Assembly: GCA_929200455.1 (NCBI GenBank)
Contig: CAKMZR010000015.1
Location: 1-16,850 of the forward strand
Reading direction: 5' to 3'
From: an uncultured Alphaproteobacteria bacterium
GTDB lineage: Bacteria > Pseudomonadota > Alphaproteobacteria > CAKMZR01
DNA length: 16,850 nucleotides
The position numbers and the translations under genes are program-made. Shown here piece after piece: positions 6,523-13,328 of the stretch (its first letter is position 1; every line of letters starts with the position of its first letter). A model generated the notes under the pieces. It saw only the letters and a program-made list of their open reading frames with translations, did not search any database and had not been told where the DNA came from.

Positions 6523-7305
6523 ATGACTTCTTCTCCTTCTCCTCGCGTGGCTCTTTTTGTAACCTGCCTCGTCGATGTGTGCAGACCTTCCGTCGCTTTT
6601 GCCGCTCTTCATCTCCTAGAAGCATCAGGAGCTCGCGTGTCCGTCGTGCAAAACCAAACTTGTTGCGGACAAATCGCCTATAACGCCGGGGACAGGAACT
6701 CCGCAATCTCCATCGCAAAACACACCATCAAACTCTTCGATCACGTCGACTATATCGTCGCTCCCAGCGGATCTTGTGCCGCTATGCTCAAACTTCACAT
6801 TCCAGAACTCCTCAAAAAAAATCCAAAAGAAGAAGAAAATGCAAAAATCTTCGCCAAAAAATGCTGGGAACTCACAGACTTTCTCGTTCAAGTCCAGAAA
6901 TTTCACCTCCAAAGCAAACCTTCGTCTTCCTCAAAAGAAATCATCGCATACCACGACTCCTGCTCAGGGCTGCGGGAACTCAACATACACCACCAACCCA
7001 GACTCCTCCTCGAAGCCTACCACAAGACCCCCGTCTCTCCCCCGGATAACCAAAGATGCTGCGGATTCGGTGGAAGCTTTTGCGTCACCTGTTCCGATGT
7101 CTCCGCAAAAATGGCCGACGACAAAATCGATGCCGTCCACAATACCCAAGCCCAAAGACTCGTCGGCGGCGATCTCGGCTGCCTCTTGCATATCGCCGGC
7201 AGAATGCAACGCAAAAACATACCCCTAAAAGTCGACCATATCGCAGAAATCCTTTCTCGATCTCTCGGGCCTCACCCTCATGTCCCCACCACAGGAATCG
7301 CATAA
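6523..7305 (+). CDS. lutA: L-lactate utilization protein LutA (CCG-domain iron-sulfur oxidoreductase subunit)
   Basis: A 260-residue subunit of the LutABC complex, which oxidises L-lactate to pyruvate so that lactate can serve as a carbon source. It carries the two cysteine-rich CCG domains of the family: C15 with C47-C48-G49 (QTCCGQIAYNAG), then C147 (DSCSGLREL) with C179-C180-G181 (RCCGFGGSFCVTC). These bind iron-sulfur or related cofactors, as in heterodisulfide reductase subunit B. I start at ATG 6523 because the family N-terminus begins just before RVALFVTCLVD. The frame is also open from ATG 6493, ten codons earlier. Neither has a purine-rich ribosome site. The gene lies just downstream of a good promoter and is followed 3 bases later by lutB. 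GlcF of glycolate oxidase is a related alternative but is longer, with extra ferredoxin clusters. Confidence 0.92.
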   Translation: MTSSPSPRVALFVTCLVDVCRPSVAFAALHLLEASGARVSVVQNQTCCGQIAYNAGDRNSAISIAKHTIKLFDHVDYIVAPSGSCAAMLKLHIPELLKKNPKEEENAKIFAKKCWELTDFLVQVQKFHLQSKPSSSSKEIIAYHDSCSGLRELNIHHQPRLLLEAYHKTPVSPPDNQRCCGFGGSFCVTCSDVSAKMADDKIDAVHNTQAQRLVGGDLGCLLHIAGRMQRKNIPLKVDHIAEILSRSLGPHPHVPTTGIA

Positions 7306-7308
7306 ATT

Positions 7309-8748
7309 ATGTCTGCCCAAACAAAACACTTAGGCTTCATCAAAAACAGCCAAACTTCCACCAAAAATCAATCCCTCGCTCAAGCCATGTCCTTGCTCGA
7401 TGCCGGACTCATGCTCAAACGAAAAAAAGCCGTCAACGCCGTCGAAAACTATCAAGAACTCAGAACACGTGCAACCGCCATTCGACAACATACCCTCGAA
7501 CATCTCGATGTCTATCTCGACATGTTCGCCCAAAATGCAGCCAAAAATGGCTCCGTCGTACACTTCTGCGAAACCGCATCTCAAGCTCAAAGCACCATCC
7601 TCAAACTCTGCAAAACATACAACGCCAAAAATATTGTCAAAGGAAAATCTATGGTCACAGAGGAAATCCAACTCAATGACCTCCTTGCACAAAACAATAT
7701 CCAAGCTCTCGAAACTGACCTCGGCGAATACCTCGTCCAAATTCGCAAGGAAACGCCAAGCCATATCCTCGCTCCCGCCATTCACATCACACAAAAAGAA
7801 GCAGAAAATACCTTCCGTACACACCACACCTCAAGAAATCCTGACAGAACCTTCTCAGCACCAGAAGACCTCGTCAATGAGGCTCGGGAAGAAATCAGAG
7901 AACACTACTTCAACGCCGAGATCGGAATCACAGGAGCAAACTTCCTCATCGCTTCAGAAGGTTCTAGCGTCATCGTCACCAACGAAGGCAATGGCGACCT
8001 CTCCCAACATATCCCTCCCGTGCACATCGTCGTGAGCAGTATCGACAAAATCGTCCCCGACATGCCGGATATGCTCGCCCTCCTCCGAGTTTTGGGCCGC
8101 TCGGCAACAGGACAAGAAATGTCCGTCTATACCACCCTCTCCTCAGGAACAAAGCGTCAGAACGACCCGGATGGCCCCCAAACTTCACACATCATCATCC
8201 TCGACAATGGACGGAGCGATCTTCTGCAACAAGAAGAAACTTCCCATATGCTTCGCTGTATTCGCTGTAGTGCTTGCATCAACCATTGCCCCGTCTACAG
8301 AGCCTCTGGAGGACACGCGTATGACTCCCCCTACGTCGGCCCCATGGGAATCATTGTCTCACCCGCCCTCTCCTCTCTCCATACCCATAAAGACCTCCCC
8401 TTCGCCTCATCCCTATGCGGAACTTGCGTCGAAGTATGCCCCGTCTCCATCCCCCTCACAAAACTCATCCGATTTTCTAGGGAACAAACCTTCGCCCAAC
8501 GACTCAATCCCGTCTCTTCTCGACCCTTCCTCATCGCTTTCCAGTTTATAGCCCTCCGTCCATCCCTCTACCGCTTGATCTCGTCTTGTGCCGCCTTCTT
8601 TCTCGCTTTACTCCCAAAAAAACAACACCGACTCTCTCACATACCCTTCCTCAAAGGTTGGTTCGCTCATCGCAACTTCCCACAGTCTCAACGCCAAACC
8701 TTCCAATCCCTTTGGAAACAATACCAAAAATCAAAATCATCCTCATGA
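7309..8748 (+). CDS. lutB: L-lactate utilization iron-sulfur protein LutB
   Basis: A 479-residue protein that transfers electrons in the LutABC lactate oxidation complex. The N-terminal two thirds form the LutB/LutC shared fold, with segments such as GITGANFLIASEGSSVIVTNEGN. Two ferredoxin-type 4Fe-4S motifs follow: CIRCSACINHCP with cysteines 317, 320, 323 and 327, and CGTCVEVCP with cysteines 370, 373 and 377. The C-terminal 90 residues include a hydrophobic patch (residues about 405-440) that may dock at the membrane, which fits delivery of electrons to the respiratory chain. Start and length match the family. It begins 3 bases after lutA, and its stop overlaps the lutC start as ATGA. The second motif region, with GGHAYDSPYVGPMG between the clusters, is well conserved in the family. 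Confidence 0.93.
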   Translation: MSAQTKHLGFIKNSQTSTKNQSLAQAMSLLDAGLMLKRKKAVNAVENYQELRTRATAIRQHTLEHLDVYLDMFAQNAAKNGSVVHFCETASQAQSTILKLCKTYNAKNIVKGKSMVTEEIQLNDLLAQNNIQALETDLGEYLVQIRKETPSHILAPAIHITQKEAENTFRTHHTSRNPDRTFSAPEDLVNEAREEIREHYFNAEIGITGANFLIASEGSSVIVTNEGNGDLSQHIPPVHIVVSSIDKIVPDMPDMLALLRVLGRSATGQEMSVYTTLSSGTKRQNDPDGPQTSHIIILDNGRSDLLQQEETSHMLRCIRCSACINHCPVYRASGGHAYDSPYVGPMGIIVSPALSSLHTHKDLPFASSLCGTCVEVCPVSIPLTKLIRFSREQTFAQRLNPVSSRPFLIAFQFIALRPSLYRLISSCAAFFLALLPKKQHRLSHIPFLKGWFAHRNFPQSQRQTFQSLWKQYQKSKSSS

Positions 8749-9416
8749 CAACTTCCCCTCTTTCTCTCTCCATCACAAAACGACTCAACGCCCTTGGGGC
8801 CTTTGGCAAAAACTCCAAAGAATCGCGTTACAGTCAGGTCTTGAAATATCTCAAGCACAAAAACCCTCCCGTCACGCCCTCCTACATCCATTCCGCAGAA
8901 ACCATACCCCTCTTTTGCGAAAAAGCTCAAAAAGCCGGTGCCTCGTGCCATCATGCCCAAGACATCCACGCCATCCCTAACATCATCGAACACAACATCA
9001 TCAAACCTCAGAAAAAACATATTACCCTTCATGCTCCCTCCTTGCCGTGGCTCTCTTCACTTGAGTGGAAACCCTCCATCCTCCTTTCTTCAGAAAAACC
9101 TCACATCAATTCCGTTTGGGGACTCTCTTGTGCCTTTTCCGCCGCTGCAGAAACCGGAACACTCTTCGTCGGATCCTCGCCATCCATGCCCATAGCACTC
9201 AACTTCATACCAGAAAAAAGTATCGTCATCCTCGATACTTCCACCCTCCATCTCTCCCTCGAAGAAGCCGCCGTCATCGCAAACGCTTCCCAACCTCGCG
9301 CACTTTCTTTGGTGACCGGGCCCTCTCGCACCGCAGACATCGCCCAACAGCTTGTCATGGGGGCCCACGGACCCAAAACACTTGACATCATCCTCGTACC
9401 CAACCTCAACCCCTAA
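8745..9416 (+). CDS. lutC: L-lactate utilization protein LutC
   Basis: A 223-residue LUD-domain protein, the third part of the LutABC lactate oxidation system. The family's C-terminal signatures are visible: TGTLFVGSSPSMPIAL near residues 145-160, IVILDTSTLHLSLEEA, and VTGPSRTADIAQQLVMGAHGPKTLDIILV at the end. The ATG at 8745 overlaps the lutB stop at 8746-8748 (ATGA). The frame is open upstream to an ATG at 8586, but that would overlap lutB by more than 150 bases, so I reject it. The N-terminal half is less conserved and begins with a short basic helix (SITKRLNALGAFGKNSKES), normal for the family. There are no cysteine clusters, as expected for this subunit. Confidence 0.92.
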   Translation: MTTSPLSLSITKRLNALGAFGKNSKESRYSQVLKYLKHKNPPVTPSYIHSAETIPLFCEKAQKAGASCHHAQDIHAIPNIIEHNIIKPQKKHITLHAPSLPWLSSLEWKPSILLSSEKPHINSVWGLSCAFSAAAETGTLFVGSSPSMPIALNFIPEKSIVILDTSTLHLSLEEAAVIANASQPRALSLVTGPSRTADIAQQLVMGAHGPKTLDIILVPNLNP

Positions 9417-9439
9417 CATTCACCCAGGAGATAACTCTT

Positions 9440-9697
9440 ATGATTGCACCATCCCAAAACACCCCATCCCAAAACGCACCTTCCTCGGAAACGCCCCCTC
9501 CAGATGACGAACCCTCGCGGTCTCACCACAATACCCTCGATACCAGACTCCTCGAAATGCTCGTATGCCCCCTCACCCGAAAACCCCTAGAATACAATCA
9601 CGAAACTCAAGAACTCATCAGCAAAGCCGCAGGACTCGCATACCCCATCGTCGACGGCATACCCATCATGCTCGTCGAAAAAGCAAGAAACCTATAA
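9440..9697 (+). CDS. Trm112-like (UPF0434/YcaR) small protein
   Basis: An 85-residue protein. Residues 34-80 match the bacterial Trm112p-like family: LLEMLVCPLTRKPLEY, then LISKAAGLAYPIVDGIPIML. Homologues are small zinc-ribbon-like partners of methyltransferases in other organisms; the bacterial role is poorly known. Only one cysteine of the usual CPxC pair remains, a form I recall as common in alphaproteobacteria, so zinc binding is doubtful. The first 33 residues are a Pro/Ser/Asn-rich extension with tandem SQN-type units (PSQNTPSQNAPSSETP) and are probably disordered. A strong ribosome site AGGAG (9426-9430) precedes the ATG by 9 bases. It lies 23 bases after lutC, so it is likely the last gene of that transcript. 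Its stop directly abuts the stop of convergent ftsX. Confidence 0.85.
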   Translation: MIAPSQNTPSQNAPSSETPPPDDEPSRSHHNTLDTRLLEMLVCPLTRKPLEYNHETQELISKAAGLAYPIVDGIPIMLVEKARNL

Positions 9698-10594
9698 TCA
9701 CTTCTCCTTGTCACGCAAAAAACTACGAATAGCACGACCCGTCACATAACTCACCATCAGCAATATCACCACTCCAACCATCGGCACCGTAAGCCACTGC
9801 CACAAAGACGGCATCACATCCCCCCTTATCACCGTGTCTATGTCGTCGCCCAAAAAGATCAATACACCAAATACCAAAAAAAAACATAAACCCATCCCTA
9901 GAAGCGTCCCGTACAAACCAAGACGCAACGCTCGCCGCCGAAATACGCGTATCACCAAATCATCATGGGCTCCCACAACTTGCATAATGTCCACCACGTC
10001 CAAGTGATTCACCATACTTGCTCGTGCCAACAAAAACACGATCACCCCCATCGCTCCCATCATCGACAACACCACAATCACACACAAACTCTGTATACCA
10101 CGAAACAATATAAGCAATTGCCTTTGCCAAAGACTCCGATCATTCAATTCCACATCCGGGTCTATCTTCTCTATCGCTCCGCGTAAACGCTCTAAGTCCA
10201 CACGACCGCCCTCCAGCAACAACACATGAACCATCGTCGGCAAGGGCACAAAATCAAAAATATCTCCGTTCGAAAACCAAGGCTGAAGTATCTCTTTCAC
10301 CTCTCCCGATGACAACTTCTCAACCCGAGCCACTCCAGGCGTGCGAAGCAACTCCTGCAAAAGTCTATTCACCTTCTCCTCCTCCCTATCCGGAGACAAC
10401 CGAATATCAGGCGGAATATGCACCGTCACACTCCCACTCAACGAAACCTCCCATTCGTCAAGAATATTGTTCAATACAAAACCTATCACCACCGCCAGAG
10501 TCGCTATAAATACCAAAAGTGACAGCGTATACGGTGCATAACGAGAACTCGCATCACTCTGTAACGGGAAAAATATACGACGACCATTCCTCAT
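9698..10594 (-). CDS. ftsX: Cell division protein FtsX
   Basis: A 298-residue inner-membrane protein, partner of the ATPase FtsE in the FtsEX divisome complex, which couples ATP hydrolysis to activation of septal peptidoglycan hydrolases. The layout is the family's: a short cytosolic N-terminus, a first membrane span at about 22-42, a periplasmic domain of about 120 residues, then three spans at roughly 166-192, 226-249 and 267-286. The cytosolic segment MQVVGAHDDLVIRVFRRRAL after span 2 corresponds to the conserved coupling region facing FtsE. The ATG at 10594 begins one base after the ftsE stop. The gene ends flush against the Trm112-like gene's stop on the other strand, leaving no room for a separate terminator between them. 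Confidence 0.9.
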   Translation of the reverse strand: MRNGRRIFFPLQSDASSRYAPYTLSLLVFIATLAVVIGFVLNNILDEWEVSLSGSVTVHIPPDIRLSPDREEEKVNRLLQELLRTPGVARVEKLSSGEVKEILQPWFSNGDIFDFVPLPTMVHVLLLEGGRVDLERLRGAIEKIDPDVELNDRSLWQRQLLILFRGIQSLCVIVVLSMMGAMGVIVFLLARASMVNHLDVVDIMQVVGAHDDLVIRVFRRRALRLGLYGTLLGMGLCFFLVFGVLIFLGDDIDTVIRGDVMPSLWQWLTVPMVGVVILLMVSYVTGRAIRSFLRDKEK

Positions 10595-10595
10595 C

Positions 10596-11276
10596 CTAGG
10601 GAAGCCTCTTCAGTGGCGTCAAATATCCATCCTTCAACAAAAGTACCGGCTTGCCCGATGCCTCCATCAAAGGACGGTTATGAGTCGCTATCAATACCGT
10701 CGTGCCACGGCGATTCAATTCCTCAAAAAGATAAAAAAGTCTTGTCGCCGTCGCATCATCCACATTGCCCGTAGGCTCATCCGCTATCAACAAATGAGGA
10801 TTGCCTATCACAGCCCTCGCTATCGCTACTCGCTGCTTCTGACCTCCCGACAACATCGGCGGATAACTACCCGCCTTGTCCTTCAACCCCACCCAATCCA
10901 AAAATTCACTCACCTGAGCCCTCAACATCGTCTCACTGATCTTATCATCCCGAACCCTCAACGCCAACGCAACATTGTCAAAAACCGTAAACTGATTAAT
11001 AAGACGAAAATCTTGAAACACTACCCCTATCCGACGCCTTATCACCGGCAGTTCATCTCGAGATATATCGTACACATCCCGACCAAAAAGCCTCATATCT
11101 CCACGTGATGGACGCTCGTCCATGTACAACAAACGCAAAAATGACGACTTGCCCGCACCACTCACCCCAGACACAAACCAAAACATACCTCGCTCAATCA
11201 CACAATTAATATTCGAAAGAACTTCAGGTCCTGCTTGATAACGCATGCATACATTATCCATTTCAATAAGAGACAT
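10596..11276 (-). CDS. ftsE: Cell division ATP-binding protein FtsE
   Basis: A 226-residue ABC-type ATPase of the FtsEX division complex on the cytosolic face of the membrane. All ABC motifs are intact: Walker A GVSGAGKS at 37-44, Q-loop Q88 in VVFQDFRL, signature LSGGQ at 142-146, Walker B LLIADE at 162-167, and the switch histidine in IATHN. The VVFQDFRLINQFTVFDNVA stretch and overall length are characteristic of FtsE and distinguish it from LolD-type proteins. The adjacent ftsX confirms the call. The start ATG is at 11276, without a strong ribosome site. The 250-base region upstream is shared with the divergent dctP. Confidence 0.93.
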   Translation of the reverse strand: MSLIEMDNVCMRYQAGPEVLSNINCVIERGMFWFVSGVSGAGKSSFLRLLYMDERPSRGDMRLFGRDVYDISRDELPVIRRRIGVVFQDFRLINQFTVFDNVALALRVRDDKISETMLRAQVSEFLDWVGLKDKAGSYPPMLSGGQKQRVAIARAVIGNPHLLIADEPTGNVDDATATRLFYLFEELNRRGTTVLIATHNRPLMEASGKPVLLLKDGYLTPLKRLP

Positions 11277-11526
11277 AAGCGAATACCAAACTCGTTACAA
11301 TAAAATTTCACACCGCTCTAGTTATATCAGGTATCAGAATATAGGCAATATCACGAGCCCTTTTTATCGTTAAACTTGCTCTTCTTCTTTCAATATGCTA
11401 GAAGTACAAGCCGAAGGGTAGATAGCTTTGTGTTTGCATCCAAAGCCGTTTTGTCGAATAAACTCGGTTGCCTACACCCCAAGCTTCCCAAGACGTTCAC
11501 AGACCTAAACCAAAGGAGAGTTCATC
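11277..11526. promoter_or_regulatory. Divergent ftsE / dctP intergenic region
   Basis: This 250-base stretch carries no convincing gene and must hold promoters for both directions. Toward dctP, TTGCTC (11376-11381), a 17-base spacer and an extended -10 TGcTAGAAG (11397-11404) form a passable sigma70 promoter. In the leader, GCTTTG (11425-11430) and CAAAGC (11441-11446) form a 6-bp stem with a 10-base loop. A short direct repeat TATCAG-G-TATCAG lies at 11325-11337. AGGAGAG precedes the dctP ATG at a good distance. None of these elements is strong enough alone to assign a regulator. Confidence 0.35.
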
Positions 11527-12630
11527 ATGAAAAGAAGAGATTTTGTCACCACATCCGCTCTCGGAGCGACCGCAGCTCTTGCTGCTGTTTCGTCCTTTCC
11601 CACACCGGCCCTGTCTCAGAACAAAAGAGTGTTGCGTCTCGTCACCACTTGGCCCAAAGGATTTCCCGGACTCGGAACAGGAGCTCAGCGTTTTGCAGAC
11701 CGCGTCACCAACGCTACAAACGGCCGACTCACCGTCAAGCTGTTCGCCGCAGGAGAATTGGTCCCCCCCTTCGAGTCCTTCAACGCCGTCATGAGCGGAA
11801 CCGCCGACATGTACCACGGAGCCGATTACTACTGGGTCGGAAAATCTAAAGCTTACGCATTCTTTACTGGCGTTCCTATGGGTCTCATGGCCGACGAACA
11901 AGATGCCTGGATCAACAACCACGGAGGTCAAGAGCTTTGGGATGAACTCGGTTCAGAATTCGGAATCAAACACCTCCCATGCGGAAATACCGGCGTGCAG
12001 ATGGGCGGATGGTTCAATAAAGAAATCAATTCCATCGACGATATGAAAGGCCTCAAAATGAGAATACCAGGCCTCGGAGGAGAAGTCCTCAACCGTATCG
12101 GAGCTTCCGCCATTAGCTTGCCCGGAGGCGAAATCTTCGCCGCCTTGCAGTCCGGTACCATCGACGCCACTGAATGGGTCGGACCCTACAATGACCTCGC
12201 TTTCGGTTTCTACAAAGTCGCCAAATACTACTACTGGCCCGGCTTCCACGAACCCTCCGCGACACTCGGTGTCGGCATAAACAAAAAAGTTTGGGACTCC
12301 TTGCCAAAAGATGACCAACATACCTTCACCAATGCGGCTCTCGCAGAAAACAATTTTATGTACTCCGAGTTCAATGCACGCAATACAGATGCCCTCAATA
12401 CCCTTGTCAATAAGCATAATGTCCAGTTGCGTCGTATGCCTAATGAGGTTCTCAACGAAATCGGACGTGCTTCGGGTGAAGTCGTCGGAGAAGTCGGGGA
12501 CATCGGCGGAACCGAAGGGAAAATATACCGTAGCTTCATAGACTTCCGCAAAAAAGCTATGTACTGGACAAAGCTTTCAACCACCGCTTTCAGCGAGGCC
12601 AGAAACCTTCCCTTCCCTTACGCCAAGTAA
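11527..12630 (+). CDS. dctP: TRAP transporter periplasmic solute-binding protein, TakP-like (2-oxo/hydroxy acid type)
   Basis: A 367-residue extracytoplasmic receptor that captures an organic acid and hands it to the membrane subunits encoded downstream. The N-terminus is a twin-arginine signal (KRRDFVTT then an Ala-rich stretch) with likely cleavage near residue 30 (PALSQ), so it is exported folded. The mature part matches the TakP branch: GVQMGGWFNKEI (156-167), GLKMRIPGLGGEVL (175-188) with the TRAP-wide ligand arginine R179, PGGEIFAALQSG, and DATEWVGPYNDLAFGFYK (213-230), whose Glu-Trp pair fits the metal-bridged ligand site of TakP and the related calcium-lactate binding protein. Lactate, pyruvate or another small acid is the likely ligand, by family and by the nearby lut genes. 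A strong AGGAGAG ribosome site precedes the ATG. G and C are more balanced than in neighbouring genes, consistent with high expression. Confidence 0.92.
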   Translation: MKRRDFVTTSALGATAALAAVSSFPTPALSQNKRVLRLVTTWPKGFPGLGTGAQRFADRVTNATNGRLTVKLFAAGELVPPFESFNAVMSGTADMYHGADYYWVGKSKAYAFFTGVPMGLMADEQDAWINNHGGQELWDELGSEFGIKHLPCGNTGVQMGGWFNKEINSIDDMKGLKMRIPGLGGEVLNRIGASAISLPGGEIFAALQSGTIDATEWVGPYNDLAFGFYKVAKYYYWPGFHEPSATLGVGINKKVWDSLPKDDQHTFTNAALAENNFMYSEFNARNTDALNTLVNKHNVQLRRMPNEVLNEIGRASGEVVGEVGDIGGTEGKIYRSFIDFRKKAMYWTKLSTTAFSEARNLPFPYAK

Positions 12631-12653
12631 TCATCTCAGGCGAAACAAAATAA

Positions 12654-12697
12654 GAGCAGATAATCAATCCTCCTCTGTGGAGAATTATTGTCTGCTC
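12654..12697 (+). terminator. Imperfect hairpin between dctP and dctQ (attenuator or mRNA-stability element)
   Basis: GAGCAGATAAT (12654-12664) pairs with ATTGTCTGCTC (12687-12697), seven perfect pairs at the base then four including one G-T. The stem continues inward through AAT/ATT and CUCC/GGAG-type pairing with three single-base bulges, to a 5-base loop at 12674-12678, about 18 pairs in all. No clean T-run follows, so it is a poor full terminator. It sits in the 134-base gap after the binding-protein gene, where such hairpins commonly raise the amount of binding protein over membrane subunits. Confidence 0.6.
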
Positions 12698-12764
12698 CTT
12701 CGCTTTCTGATAAACATTAAACCATACACCCCTTCGGATAATAAGAAAAAGAACGTCCCGCATT

Positions 12765-13325
12765 ATGGACAAACTCGACATTCCTCATTTTCCTCTCCTC
12801 AGGCGTTTCGCAGCCTTCCTCGAGCGTATTGTCGCCACCGTAGGAAAAATAACCCTCTGCTTCCTCCTCCTCATGGTGCTTTGCGAATTCGCTATCGTCA
12901 TCATGCGTTATGTCTTCAACTACGGTTCCATCGTCTACCAAGAAGCCATCTTCTATATGCATGGCTTCGTCATCATGCTCTCTTCTGCATACACGCTGCA
13001 AAAAGACGGACATGTGCGAGTCGATGTCTTGTACAGCCACGCAAGTCCAAAAACAAAAGCCCTCATCGACCTCTTCGGAGCCCTCATCTTCCTCATGCCC
13101 TTTACACTCTTCCTCGCCTTCTATTCCCTCCCTTACGCCCTCGAATCTATCATCATCTTAGAAGGTTCTGCTGACGTCGGCGGAATTCAAGGCGTCTACC
13201 TCCTCAAAAGTGCCATCGTCCTCTTCTGTTTCCTCTTTTTCATCCAAGGAACAGCCCTTGCCATCCACGCCCTCATCTCCCTTCTCAGCGAACATAAAAA
13301 TCTCGCAAAAACACATTCCGCATAA
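12765..13325 (+). CDS. dctQ: TRAP transporter small permease subunit DctQ
   Basis: A 186-residue inner-membrane protein, the four-helix small subunit that pairs with DctM. Hydrophobic spans fall at about 24-45, 60-78, 102-122 and 146-172. The family motif RYVFNYGSIVYQE (48-60) followed by AYTLQKDGHVRVDVLY (75-90) is clear, and resembles small subunits of TakP-type systems. A 134-base gap containing a hairpin separates it from dctP, while dctM follows after only 3 bases. No good ribosome site precedes the ATG, which fits weaker expression than dctP. Confidence 0.9.
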   Translation: MDKLDIPHFPLLRRFAAFLERIVATVGKITLCFLLLMVLCEFAIVIMRYVFNYGSIVYQEAIFYMHGFVIMLSSAYTLQKDGHVRVDVLYSHASPKTKALIDLFGALIFLMPFTLFLAFYSLPYALESIIILEGSADVGGIQGVYLLKSAIVLFCFLFFIQGTALAIHALISLLSEHKNLAKTHSA

Positions 13326-13328
13326 ATC

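Noticed and set aside
8586..8744. Extended N-terminus for LutC
   Set aside because: It would lie entirely within lutB. The ATGA-overlapping start at 8745 gives the normal family length.
6523..9416. Glycolate oxidase GlcDEF as the identity of the lut genes
   Set aside because: No FAD-binding GlcD/GlcE is present. The LutB cluster layout and the LutC end motif identify the lactate system.
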